Source of the DNA: CALIZF01 sp046292445
GTDB lineage: Bacteria > Pseudomonadota > Alphaproteobacteria > Rhodobacterales > Rhodobacteraceae
Assembly (NCBI GenBank): GCA_046292445.1
Contig: JBKBQT010000015.1
Coordinates: 1-64,000 of the forward strand
Direction: 5' to 3'
DNA length: 64,000 bases
Below, in pieces: positions 35,151 through 43,882 of the stretch; the first letter of the stretch is position 1; each line of letters starts with the position of its first letter. Both the position numbers and the translations under genes were made by a program. Under the pieces are notes generated by a model. It saw only the letters and a program-made list of their open reading frames with translations. It was not told the origin of the DNA and did no database searches.

Positions 35151-35875
35151 ACCGCGCGCGGGGCGAGCCGGTGGTCGAGACGCGGGCGCTCGACATGCAT
35201 TTCGGCGGCGTGCGGGCAGTGGACAGCGTCGATTTCACGCTGTTCGACCGCGAATTGCGCTGCCTGATCGGGCCGAACGGGGCGGGCAAGTCGACGTTCT
35301 TCAAGTGCTTGACCGGCCAGTTGAAGCCGACAGCCGGCGAGGTGGTGATCCGCGGCGTGCCGATGACGGGGGCCGAGCCGCATGCGGTCGCGTCGATGGG
35401 GGTGGGGATCAAGACACAGGTGCCCAGCGTGTTCGACAGGCTGAGCGTGGAGGAGAACATCTGGCTCTCGGCTCGCCGCTGGCACACCGCCCCGCGGGCG
35501 CGCACGCTGACCGCCGAGACGCTCGACCGGCTGCGCCTCGGCGACATCCGACGGCGGCAGGTCGGCGCGCTCGCCCACGGGCAGCGGCAGTGGGTGGAAC
35601 TCGGGATGGTCGTCGCGGCCGAGCCCTGGCTCGTGCTGCTCGACGAACCGGCCGCGGGCATGACGCATGAGGAAACCGCCCGCACCGCCGAGCTTATCCG
35701 CGAGATCAACGCGACGGCGGCGCTGATCGTGGTGGAACACGACATGCAGTTCATCCGCATGATCTCGCGCACGGTGACGCTGTTCCATGAAGGGCGGATC
35801 CTGATGGAGGATACGATGGACGCGATCTCGGCCGACCCGCGCGCGCGCGAGGTTTACCTCGGGCATCGCGCATGA
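35147..35875 (+). CDS. ABC importer ATPase, LivG/UrtD type
   Basis: A 242-residue ATPase. The Walker A motif is GPNGAGKST near 43, the signature region is LAHGQRQWVELGM near 142 (the LSHGQ-like form typical of LivG/UrtD), Walker B is WLVLLDEPAAGMTHEE near 162 and the switch histidine is in VVEHDMQFI near 195. The ATG overlaps the previous stop by four bases. It heterodimerises with the ATPase domain of the fusion protein encoded next, whose ATG again overlaps this stop. Confidence 0.92.
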   Translation: MNRARGEPVVETRALDMHFGGVRAVDSVDFTLFDRELRCLIGPNGAGKSTFFKCLTGQLKPTAGEVVIRGVPMTGAEPHAVASMGVGIKTQVPSVFDRLSVEENIWLSARRWHTAPRARTLTAETLDRLRLGDIRRRQVGALAHGQRQWVELGMVVAAEPWLVLLDEPAAGMTHEETARTAELIREINATAALIVVEHDMQFIRMISRTVTLFHEGRILMEDTMDAISADPRAREVYLGHRA

Positions 35876-38313
35876 CGGCCCTGCTGAAGGTGTCGGGGCT
35901 GCGGGCGGGCTATGGCCGGGTGCCGGTGCTGCACGGGATCGACCTGACCGTTGCGCCGGGCGAGATGCTCGGCATCCTCGGGCACAACGGGATGGGCAAA
36001 TCCACGCTTCTCAAGGCGCTGATGGGGATCGTGCCGGCGGCGGGGGGGACGATCACCTTCGACGGGCAGGATCTGACGCGGGCGCGGGTGCCGGCGCGGG
36101 CGCGGATGGGCATCGGTTATGTGCCGCAGGGGCGGGGGATCTTCCCGAACCTCAGCGTGCGCGACAACCTGCGGATGGGCGTTGCGGCGCAGGGGATGGA
36201 CGACGAGGCGGCGATCGACCGGGTTCTGGCCGATTTTCCCCGCCTCGTGCGCCTTCTGGACCGCGACGGCGGCGCGCTCTCGGGGGGGGAGCAGCAGCTT
36301 CTGGCGCTCGCCCGCTGCCTGATCGCGGACCCCGACCTGATCCTGCTCGACGAGCCGACCGAGGGCATCCAGCCCTCGATCATAGACGAGATCATCGCGC
36401 TGCTGCGGGCGCTGAACGACCGGCGCGGCGTCGCGGTGGTGCTGGTCGAGCAGAACCTCGATTTCATCACCGCCCTGTCGGACCGCGTGCTGCTGATCCA
36501 GAAGGGGCAGATCATCGGCGAGATCGCAGGGTCCGAGGCGGCCGATCCGGCGCTGATCGCGGAATTCACCGGCTTTGGCAGCGATACCGCGGCGCGGCCC
36601 GCGGCCGGCGCCGCTGCCGTTGCCGCGCGGCTCGCCGGCGCCGCGCCCGCGCCTGCACGCCCCGCATCCGGCCAGCCCGCATCCGGCCAGCCTGCATCCG
36701 GCCAGCCTGCGCCTGTCCGCAGCGAGCCATCCGGCGGGTCGCCCCGGCCCGCCACCCGCACGCCCCCTGCCCCCGCGGTTCAGGAAAGGATCGCCTACAT
36801 GACCGTCCAGCGCCCCACCCACGCCCAGCTCAAGGCCATCGTGGCCGAGCTTGGCATGCACATGTCCGATGCCCGCGTGCAGGAGTTTCTCGACGTCATG
36901 CAGGGCACGCTCGACGCCTATGACGTGGTGGACCGCCTGCCCGATTACCTGCCCCCCGTCCTCTACCCCCGCACCTCGGGCTATCGGCCCACGCCCGAGG
37001 AAAACCCGATGAACGCCTGGTATGTGAAGACCGAGATCCGCGGCGCCCCGCGCGGCCCGCTGCTGGGCCGGACGGTCGCGCTCAAGGACAATGTCTGCCT
37101 TGCCGGGGTGCCGATGATGAACGGCGCCTCGACGCTCAAGGGCTATACGCCCGACATCGACGCGACCATCGTCACGCGCCTTCTCGATGCCGGGGCGACC
37201 ATTGTGGGCAAGGCGCATTGCGAATACTTCTGCCTCTCGGGCGGCAGCCATACCAATGCGACCGGCCCGGTCCACAACCCGCACAGGCACGGGCATACGG
37301 CGGGCGGATCCTCGTCCGGCTCGGGTGCGCTGGTCGGCGCGGGCCTCGTGGACATGGCCATCGGCGGCGATCAGGGCGGGTCGATCCGCATGCCCGCCTC
37401 GTTCTGCGGCGTCTACGGGATGAAGCCGACGCACGGCCTTGTTCCCTACAGCGGCGTCATGCCGATCGAGACGACCATCGACCATGTCGGCCCGATGACG
37501 CAGACCGTCATGGACAACGCCCTGATGCTCGAGGCGATCGCAGGCGCTGACGGCCTCGATCCGCGGCAATACGATGTGGTGACCGACCGCTATTCGGCCG
37601 CCGTCGGGCGCGGGGTGTCGGGCCTTCGGATCGGCGTCGTCAAGGAGGGCTTCGGCCATGCCGTGAGCGAGGCGGACGTGGACGCCCGCGTGCGCGCGGC
37701 CGCCGAGGCGTTCCGCAGCCTCGGGGCGACGGTCGATGACATCTCGATCCCCTGGCACCTGCATGGCCTTGCGATCTGGACGCCCATCGGGCTCGAGGGG
37801 CTGACCAACCAGATGATGCACGGCAACGGCATGGGCACGGGATGGGAGGGGCTCTATACCACCTCGCTGCTCGACTATCACGCCAACTGGCGTGCGCGGG
37901 CGGACGAGCTTTCCGATACGCTCAAGATCAGCATGTTCGTCGGGCAGTATCACCTCAAGCACACCCGCGGGCACTACTATGCCAAGGCGCAGAACCTCGG
38001 CCGCAAACTGCGCGAGGAATACAACAAGGTCTTTGCCTCCTACGACCTGCTGCTGATGCCGACGACGCCGATGAAGGCGCCGCCGCTGCCGCCCCCCGAT
38101 GCCCCGCTCGCACTCTGGTGCCAGCGGGCGTTCGAGATGCTGCCCAACACCGCCCCCTTCGACGTGACGGGCCACCCGGCCATGTCGATCCCCTGCGGGA
38201 TGAGCGGGGGGCTGCCCGTCGGGATGCAGCTCGTCGGCCGGCGCTATGACGAAAGCACGATCTACCGCGCCGCCGGCGCCTTCGAACGTCTGGGCGACTG
38301 GCGGGCGATGTGA
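35872..38313 (+). CDS. Fusion of LivF/UrtE-type ABC ATPase and amidase
   Basis: An 813-residue protein in a single open frame. Residues 1-235 are a LivF-type ATPase (Walker A GHNGMGKST near 37, signature LSGGEQQLLALARCL near 136, Walker B LILLDEPTEG near 157). Residues 236-309 are an Ala/Pro-rich linker with three PASGQ repeats. Residues 310-813 are a complete amidase-signature hydrolase: the catalytic lysine is in VALKDNVCLAG and the serines in the GGSSSGSGALVG and GGDQGGSIRMP stretches. An internal ATG at 36799 has AGGAAAGGA just upstream, so a free 504-residue amidase may also be made. No stop codon separates the two. Coupling import to amide hydrolysis is the inferred role. Confidence 0.88.
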   Translation: MTALLKVSGLRAGYGRVPVLHGIDLTVAPGEMLGILGHNGMGKSTLLKALMGIVPAAGGTITFDGQDLTRARVPARARMGIGYVPQGRGIFPNLSVRDNLRMGVAAQGMDDEAAIDRVLADFPRLVRLLDRDGGALSGGEQQLLALARCLIADPDLILLDEPTEGIQPSIIDEIIALLRALNDRRGVAVVLVEQNLDFITALSDRVLLIQKGQIIGEIAGSEAADPALIAEFTGFGSDTAARPAAGAAAVAARLAGAAPAPARPASGQPASGQPASGQPAPVRSEPSGGSPRPATRTPPAPAVQERIAYMTVQRPTHAQLKAIVAELGMHMSDARVQEFLDVMQGTLDAYDVVDRLPDYLPPVLYPRTSGYRPTPEENPMNAWYVKTEIRGAPRGPLLGRTVALKDNVCLAGVPMMNGASTLKGYTPDIDATIVTRLLDAGATIVGKAHCEYFCLSGGSHTNATGPVHNPHRHGHTAGGSSSGSGALVGAGLVDMAIGGDQGGSIRMPASFCGVYGMKPTHGLVPYSGVMPIETTIDHVGPMTQTVMDNALMLEAIAGADGLDPRQYDVVTDRYSAAVGRGVSGLRIGVVKEGFGHAVSEADVDARVRAAAEAFRSLGATVDDISIPWHLHGLAIWTPIGLEGLTNQMMHGNGMGTGWEGLYTTSLLDYHANWRARADELSDTLKISMFVGQYHLKHTRGHYYAKAQNLGRKLREEYNKVFASYDLLLMPTTPMKAPPLPPPDAPLALWCQRAFEMLPNTAPFDVTGHPAMSIPCGMSGGLPVGMQLVGRRYDESTIYRAAGAFERLGDWRAM
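36661..36705 (+). repeat. Three 15-bp tandem repeats in the fusion linker
   Basis: Three units, CCCGCATCCGGCCAG twice and CCTGCATCCGGCCAG once, encode PASGQ repeats between the ATPase and amidase domains. They are in frame, so expansion lengthens the linker without breaking the fusion. Confidence 0.85.
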
Positions 38314-40004
38314 TGGCGGCGGCCCCCGGCATCCGTCCCGCGGGCGGGCTGAGCCATGTGCGCGGCGCCACGGACCGGCCGCTGCTCGAGGCGACCGTCC
38401 CGGCATTCCTGGCGGAAGTCGTCCGGCGCCACGGCGGCCGGCCCGCGGCAGTGTTCCGCGCGGCGGGGATGCGCTGGACCTACGCGGAACTCGCGCAGGC
38501 GGTTGACCGGCTCGCAGCCGGCCTGCTGTCGGTCGGGATCTACCGTGGCGACCGGGTCGGCATCTGGTCGCCGAACCGGCCCGAATGGCTGCTCTTGCAA
38601 TTCGCGACCGCGCGGATCGGGGCGATCCTCGTGAACATCAACCCGGCCTGCCGGGCGTCGGAGCTGGACCATGCCCTGCGCAAGGTCGGGGTGAAGGCAC
38701 TGTTCCTCGCCCCCGCGTTCCGCGGGTCCGACTACAGGGCGATCCTGGCCGAAGTGGCGCCCGACCTCGCCACCAGCACGCCGGGGCGCCTTGCGGCGGC
38801 GCGCCTGCCGGACCTGCGCGCAGTGGTGCAGCTTGGCCCGGACCCCGGGCCGGGCACGCTCGCCTTCGATGCGGTGATGGCGGCGGGGGGCGCGGCAGGT
38901 CGCGCGCGGCTCGACGCCATCGGCGCCGCACTCGCCCCGGATGATGCGATCAACATCCAGTTCACCAGCGGCACCACCGGCGCACCCAAGGGCGCGACGC
39001 TGACCCACCGAAACATCCTCAACAACGCGATCTCGGCCGCACGCTGCATGAAACTCACTCCGGGCGACCGCCTCTGCATCCCGGTGCCGCTCTACCACTG
39101 CTTCGGCATGGTTCTCGGCGTGCTGGCGGCCACGGCCTATGGCGCAGCCATGGTGTTCCCGGGCGAGGGCTTCGATCCGGGCGAGACGCTCGCCGCCCTC
39201 GCGGCCGAGCGCTGCACGGCGGTCCACGGTGTGCCGACGATGTTCCAGGCGATGCTGGACGACCCCGGCTTCGCCGCCCATGACCTGACCGCCCTTCGGA
39301 CCGGCATCATGGCGGGCGCCCCCTGCCCCGCCCCGCTGATGCGCCGGGTGATCGGGGCGATGCACTGCCGCCAGATCACCATCGCCTACGGCATGACCGA
39401 AACCTCTCCCGTATCGTTCCAGACCGCCGTGGACGACCCCGAGGACCGCCGGGTCGGAACCGTGGGCCGCGTCCAGCCGCATGTCGAATGCCGCGTGGTC
39501 GACGCCGAGGGGCGCACCGTCCCGGTCGGCACGCAGGGCGAGCTGCTGACCCGCGGCTACCTTGTGATGAAGGGCTACTGGGGCGACGCCGCGCGCACCG
39601 CCGAGGCGATCCGCGACGGCTGGATGCACTCGGGCGACCTCGCGGTGATGGACGCCGAGGGCTACCTGCGCATCGTCGGCCGGTCCAAGGACATGCTGAT
39701 CCGCGGCGGCGAGAACGTCTATCCGGCCGAGGTCGAGGCGTTCCTGATGACCCATCCCGCCATCGCACAGGCGCAGGTCTTCGGCCTGCCCGACGCGCGG
39801 CTGGGCGAGGATGTCGCGGCCTGGATCATCCTGCGCCCCGGCGCCGCGCTCGACGCCGACGCGCTGCGCGCCTGGTGCAAGGGCCGCATCGCCGGCTACA
39901 AGATCCCCCGCCACATCCGCTTCGTCGCCGATTTTCCCATGACCGCGACCGGCAAGCCGCAGAAGTTCCGCATGCGCGCGGCCATGCTGGCCGAACCGCA
40001 GTAA
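38313..40004 (+). CDS. AMP-binding acyl-CoA synthetase
   Basis: A 563-residue adenylate-forming ligase. The ATP motif FTSGTTGAPKGATLTHRN is near 217, YGMTETSPVSF near 358, GWMHSGDLAVMDAEGYLRIVGRSKDM near 433 and the C-terminal lysine motif ATGKPQKFRMR near 545. This pattern is that of medium/long-chain-type (FadD3-like) CoA ligases. The ATG at 38313 shares one base with the amidase stop (TGATG); a GTG at 38310 is in frame. As the last gene of the importer-amidase operon it probably activates the acid released by the amidase or by the opposite operon. Confidence 0.9.
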   Translation: MAAAPGIRPAGGLSHVRGATDRPLLEATVPAFLAEVVRRHGGRPAAVFRAAGMRWTYAELAQAVDRLAAGLLSVGIYRGDRVGIWSPNRPEWLLLQFATARIGAILVNINPACRASELDHALRKVGVKALFLAPAFRGSDYRAILAEVAPDLATSTPGRLAAARLPDLRAVVQLGPDPGPGTLAFDAVMAAGGAAGRARLDAIGAALAPDDAINIQFTSGTTGAPKGATLTHRNILNNAISAARCMKLTPGDRLCIPVPLYHCFGMVLGVLAATAYGAAMVFPGEGFDPGETLAALAAERCTAVHGVPTMFQAMLDDPGFAAHDLTALRTGIMAGAPCPAPLMRRVIGAMHCRQITIAYGMTETSPVSFQTAVDDPEDRRVGTVGRVQPHVECRVVDAEGRTVPVGTQGELLTRGYLVMKGYWGDAARTAEAIRDGWMHSGDLAVMDAEGYLRIVGRSKDMLIRGGENVYPAEVEAFLMTHPAIAQAQVFGLPDARLGEDVAAWIILRPGAALDADALRAWCKGRIAGYKIPRHIRFVADFPMTATGKPQKFRMRAAMLAEPQ

Positions 40005-40296
40005 CCCGCCGGGCTGCGGCCGCCATCGCCGCCTCCGGCGCCCTCACCGGACACGCCGCGCGATCGGCCGCCCGCACCCATCCCGATACGACGGCCGCCG
40101 ACCCGCTGCACCGGCGCCCGCCGCACGGCCCCCCGTGCCCGCAGCCCCCGGGGAGGCGTGCCGCGCCGCACCACGCAAGCCAGCACCCCGCCGGGATCGG
40201 AAATTCGCCCCCGGACGGAATGCGCCTGCTACGCCGCCGATCGAGGCAAGACCGCGCAGGATTGCGCCCGACCACGCGCCGAACCGTCTTCGCCCC

Positions 40297-40319
40297 GCTT
40301 CATCGTTCCCCAAATACTC
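40297..40319 (+). repeat. 23-bp intergenic repeat, copy B
   Basis: It reads GCTTCATCGTTCCC, then C, then AAATACTC on the plus strand, followed by TCGGGGGGGTGAA. It differs from copy A (21540-21562, opposite strand) at one position, and both are followed by a G-run and GTGAA-type sequence. Confidence 0.7.
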
Positions 40320-40346
40320 TCGGGGGGGTGAATTGCCGCAGGCAAG

Positions 40347-40369
40347 AGGGGGGGCGGAAGGCCCCCCCT
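40347..40369. terminator. Bidirectional terminator hairpin of the convergent operons
   Basis: AGGGGGGGC (40347-40355) pairs with GCCCCCCCT (40361-40369) around GGAAG. It lies four bases after the SDR stop on the minus strand, and is followed by TTTCGTC on the plus strand. It is the best terminator candidate for both operons. Confidence 0.65.
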
Positions 40370-40373
40370 TTCG

Positions 40374-41135
40374 TCAAAGCTGCACCCCGCGCGTCAGGGC
40401 GCCGTCGATCACAAGGTTCGTCCCGGTGGTAAAGCTCGACGCCGGCGAGGCGAGGAACACCACCCCCCGCGCCACCTCCTCGGGTTTTGCCATGCGCCCC
40501 GTCGGGTTCAGCCGCATCGCCTCGGCGAACAGCGCGGGGTTGTTGGCCTCGATCCACTGCCAGATGCCACCCTCGAAATAGGTGTTGCCCGGCGACACGG
40601 TGTTGGCTCGGATGCCCTTGCCCGCCAGCTTGAACGCCAGCCCTTGGGCGTAATGCACCAGCGCGGCCTTGAACGCGCCATAGGCCGGGCCGGTAAAGTC
40701 GATCTCGCGCCCCGAGACGGAAGCGATGAGGGTGATCGACGCGGCCTTCGATTTCTCCAGCCATGGCATCGCCGCGTTCACGAGGCGGACCGAATGCATC
40801 ATGTCGGTGTCGAACTCCGCCTGCCAGGCCGCCTCGTCATCGGCCACGGCAAGGGCCGAGACATTGCCGACCACGATATCGATCCCGCCGAGCGCGCTGG
40901 CCGAATCCTGCACCCAGGACCGCAGCGCATGGCGGTCGGCCACGTCGAACGCCCGGCCGAATGCCGCCACGCCCTTGCCCTTCAGCGCTTCGACCGCCGC
41001 CGTCACCCCCCTCGCCTCGCGCGCGCAGATCGCCACATTCGCGCCCTCGGCCGCGAGGATCTCGGCCACCTGCCGCCCGATCCCCTTCGATCCGCCCGTC
41101 ACGAGCGCGTTCAACCCCCCGAGCCCCAGATCCAT
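40374..41135 (-). CDS. Short-chain dehydrogenase/reductase
   Basis: A 253-residue classical SDR. The NAD(P) motif TGGSKGIG is at 14-21, NVSAL (NAG-like) near 92, the catalytic serine in ASVSGREIDFTG near 143 and the YGAFK catalytic pair near 152. ARxVTGTNLVIDGA-type C-terminus is present. It is the last gene of the leftward nine-gene operon, nine bases after the formamidase gene. It could reduce or oxidise a carbonyl or hydroxyl intermediate of the same pathway, but the substrate is unknown. Confidence 0.9.
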   Translation of the reverse strand: MDLGLGGLNALVTGGSKGIGRQVAEILAAEGANVAICAREARGVTAAVEALKGKGVAAFGRAFDVADRHALRSWVQDSASALGGIDIVVGNVSALAVADDEAAWQAEFDTDMMHSVRLVNAAMPWLEKSKAASITLIASVSGREIDFTGPAYGAFKAALVHYAQGLAFKLAGKGIRANTVSPGNTYFEGGIWQWIEANNPALFAEAMRLNPTGRMAKPEEVARGVVFLASPASSFTTGTNLVIDGALTRGVQL

Positions 41136-41144
41136 CGCGCCCCC

Positions 41145-42128
41145 CTACCCCAGATATGCCTTGGCCATCGACGCGCCCATCGTGTATTTCGGATCGACCA
41201 TGTTCCCCAGCCGCACGCGGCCGGCCTGCGTGGCGAGGAAATAGGCCTCGGTCTCGTCGAACCCGTACTCGCTCACCAGCCAGCGGACGAGATCGCGGTA
41301 GGCCATGCGTGCGGCATCCTCCATCGGGCGGGCGCTGCCGACGGCCATGATGAACTCTGCCGTCTCGAGCCGCACGCCGGGGATGGACCAGCCCTTGATG
41401 AGGTCGATCTGCACCGTGACCGTCGCCGCCATTTCCACCGCGACACCGCAAAGCTCGCCGTCGCCCTGCCGCGCATGGCAGTCGCCGATGAAGAAATGCG
41501 CCTCGGGCCGCTGGACGGGAAAATAGATCACCGCCCCCGGCGCCACGTCGGGCAGGTCCATGTTCCCGCCCCAGTAATCGGGCTGGAGCGACGAGACCGC
41601 CTCGATCTCGGGGCTGACCCCCATCGTGCCGACGAAGGGCTCGTAGGGCAGGGTGATCCGGTCCGAGAAGATCACGCCGTCTGGCGTCACCGCCATCCGT
41701 TTCACCGTCTCGGGCAGCGGGGCGTTGAGATGCGTGAGGTCGGTCGAGGTCAGCCCGCCGAAACCGGGGATCAGCGCCGTGGTGCCCGCCGGCTGCGGGC
41801 CGCGCGGCCAGAGCGAGCGGATATGCACGGCGAGCGTATCGCCCTTTTCCGCCCCCTCGACCGCGATCGGGCCGTTCTGGGGATTGACGAAAGGCATGGT
41901 CAGCACCCGCGACGGCAGGTCGCCCTCGGACCGGATCGCGCCGCCGAAGGCGTCGAGCGTCTCGATCTCGACCACATCGCCGGGCGCGATGCGCATCACG
42001 GGGGTCGAATAGGGACCATAGACATAATGGAACTGCCCCTGCCCCGCCTCGGTCAGGCTGTGGCGCGCCCCCGGCCGCCCCCGCGCCACCCCGCGCCGGC
42101 CCATGTGCGACGTTGCGATCCAGTCCAT
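41145..42128 (-). CDS. Acetamidase/formamidase family protein (FmdA-like)
   Basis: A 327-residue metal-dependent amidase-fold protein starting at ATG 42126-42128. Family stretches include PVMRIAPGDVVEIETLDAFGG near 42, FVNPQNGPIAVEGAEKGDTLAVHI near 78, GDCHARQGDGELCGVAVEMAA near 220 and YRDLVRWLVSEYGF near 285. The family releases ammonia from short amides such as formamide. It lies between hyuB and the SDR in the leftward operon, and opposite an FmdDEF-like importer, which strengthens an amide-nitrogen role. Confidence 0.9.
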   Translation of the reverse strand: MDWIATSHMGRRGVARGRPGARHSLTEAGQGQFHYVYGPYSTPVMRIAPGDVVEIETLDAFGGAIRSEGDLPSRVLTMPFVNPQNGPIAVEGAEKGDTLAVHIRSLWPRGPQPAGTTALIPGFGGLTSTDLTHLNAPLPETVKRMAVTPDGVIFSDRITLPYEPFVGTMGVSPEIEAVSSLQPDYWGGNMDLPDVAPGAVIYFPVQRPEAHFFIGDCHARQGDGELCGVAVEMAATVTVQIDLIKGWSIPGVRLETAEFIMAVGSARPMEDAARMAYRDLVRWLVSEYGFDETEAYFLATQAGRVRLGNMVDPKYTMGASMAKAYLG

Positions 42129-42184
42129 CCCGCGCCCTCCCTGTGTCAACGATGCCCGATGCTGCGCCGCCGGCGGGCGGGCGG

Positions 42185-43882
42185 TCAACCGTGGCCGAAC
42201 GCATGCGGCCAGAGCCGGCGCGCCGTTTGCGCGTCATAGCGCCCCAGCCGCACATCCTCGGCCACCGCGCCGGGATCGCGGGCGGCGGGCGGCCCGTAGC
42301 CGCCCCCCCCGGGCGTCTTCACGCGCACCCGGTCGCCGGGGGCGAGCGCGATGTCCTGCGCCTTGGACAGGTGCGGCGGCACCTCGACGCTGCCATCCGC
42401 GCGCAGCACCTCGACCCGGTTCACCGCGCCGTCGCCGCCGCCCAGCACACCCTGCGGCCCGGTGCGCCCGTGGTCCATCACGAAACTCGCCCGTGCCGCG
42501 CCGCGCCGCAACTCCACCTCGTAGTCGAGCCCGAAGCCGCCCCGCCGCGCCCCCGCGCCGCCCGAATTCTCGTGCAAGGCATAGCGGCGATAGAGCACGG
42601 GATACTGCTGTTCCATGATCTCGACCGGCGGGGCCTTGGAAATGCCGATGGTCGAACAGCCGTTCGACAGGCCGTCATGGCCCGCATTGCCGCCATAGCC
42701 GCCGCCCGAGATCTGGTACATCACATAGTCCCGCCCCGATTCCGGATCGTGCCCGCCGAGGCAGAAATTGCCCGAGGTGCCGGCCGGCGCCGCCGTCACG
42801 CGCCCCGGCAGCGGCTGGACGAGGGCGGCAAACACCGCTTCTGCGATGCGCTGGCTGACCTCGGCGGCGCAGCCCGACACCGGGCGGGGATAGCGGGCGT
42901 CGAGGAACGTGCCCGCGATGCCGGTAACGGTCAGCGGCTCGAACGCGCCGGCGCTGAGCGGCACGTCGGGAAAGATGTGGCGCACGGCGAGATAGACCGA
43001 CGACAGCGTGGTCGCGCGGACCGAGTTCATCGGCCCGGCGCAAAGGGGCGAGGAACCGGCGAAATCGAAGGTCAGGCCCGCCTCGTCCCGGATGACCGCG
43101 AGACGGATGGTGAGCGGTTCGTTCACCACCCCGTCGCTGTCGATCACCGCCGCCGCCTGCCAGGCGCCCGGCGGGATCGCCGCGATCTCGGCCCGCATCT
43201 GGCGCGCGGCAAGGGCGCGCATCTGCGCGACGGCGGCGGCCACGACCGCATCGCCATAGCGGTCCAGCAGGGCGGCGAGGCGTTCGGCGCCGATCAGAAG
43301 GGCTGCGGCCTGCGCCCGCACATCGCCGATGCGCTGGTCGGCCACGCGGATGTTCGACGTGATGATCGACCAGATCGCATCGTCCATCACCCCGCGGCGG
43401 AACAGCTTGACGGGCGGCAGGCGCAGTCCCTCGGCCTCGACCGACAGGGCCGAGGCGGAAAACCCGCCCGGCACCGCGCCGCCCGTGTCGGGCCAGTGCC
43501 CGGTATTCGACAGCCAGCACCAGATGCGCCCGTCCCGCCAGAACGGCATGGCAAAGCGCACGTCCATGAGGTGCGTGCCGCCGAGGTAGGGATCGTTGAC
43601 GATGTAGATGTCGCCGGGCTCCGGCGCCGGCGTGATGCCTTGCGCGATGCGTTCGATGATGGTGCGGGTGGAAAACTGCATCACGCCGACGAACACCGGC
43701 AGGCCCCGCGCGCCCTGCGCGATCAGCGATCCGTCCACCGCGTCATAGATCCCGTCCGACCGGTCGTCGGCCTCGGCGATCACGGGGGAAAAGGCGGCGC
43801 GGGAAAAGGTCAGGTCCATCTCGTCGCAGACCTGCTGGAGGCCCGCCTGGATCACGGCGAGGGTGACGGGATCGACGGTCAT
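42185..43882 (-). CDS. Hydantoinase B / oxoprolinase-type subunit
   Basis: A 565-residue subunit of an ATP-dependent cyclic-amide hydrolase. It starts at ATG 43880-43882 (MTVDPVTLAVIQAGLQQVCDEMDLTFSRAAFSPVI). HyuB landmarks are GDIYIVNDPYLGGTHLMD near 95, HDGLSNGCSTIGISKAPPVEIMEQQYP near 405 and a glycine-rich GDRVRVKTPGGGGYGPP near the end. It overlaps hyuA by four bases and both are needed for activity. In the context of a ring-reducing enzyme upstream, opening of a lactam is the likely reaction. Confidence 0.93.
   Translation of the reverse strand: MTVDPVTLAVIQAGLQQVCDEMDLTFSRAAFSPVIAEADDRSDGIYDAVDGSLIAQGARGLPVFVGVMQFSTRTIIERIAQGITPAPEPGDIYIVNDPYLGGTHLMDVRFAMPFWRDGRIWCWLSNTGHWPDTGGAVPGGFSASALSVEAEGLRLPPVKLFRRGVMDDAIWSIITSNIRVADQRIGDVRAQAAALLIGAERLAALLDRYGDAVVAAAVAQMRALAARQMRAEIAAIPPGAWQAAAVIDSDGVVNEPLTIRLAVIRDEAGLTFDFAGSSPLCAGPMNSVRATTLSSVYLAVRHIFPDVPLSAGAFEPLTVTGIAGTFLDARYPRPVSGCAAEVSQRIAEAVFAALVQPLPGRVTAAPAGTSGNFCLGGHDPESGRDYVMYQISGGGYGGNAGHDGLSNGCSTIGISKAPPVEIMEQQYPVLYRRYALHENSGGAGARRGGFGLDYEVELRRGAARASFVMDHGRTGPQGVLGGGDGAVNRVEVLRADGSVEVPPHLSKAQDIALAPGDRVRVKTPGGGGYGPPAARDPGAVAEDVRLGRYDAQTARRLWPHAFGHG

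Larger units (their letters stand above)
40005..40373. other. Spacer between the two convergent operons
   Basis: This 369-bp spacer holds no supported gene; the open frames through it are compositional. It contains one copy of the 23-bp intergenic repeat (40297-40319), then a G-run and a strong GC hairpin (40347-40369) that can serve both directions. The left 290 bases are GC-rich and otherwise featureless. Confidence 0.6.

Noticed and set aside
35854..38406. An 850-codon minus-strand open frame opposite the ATPase-amidase fusion
   Set aside because: It has no recognisable motif and has the shadow composition; the plus-strand protein has Walker and amidase motifs.
40005..40373. Small open frames in the convergent spacer
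   Set aside because: They lack ribosome sites and family patterns, overlap on both strands and have the composition of GC-rich noncoding DNA.
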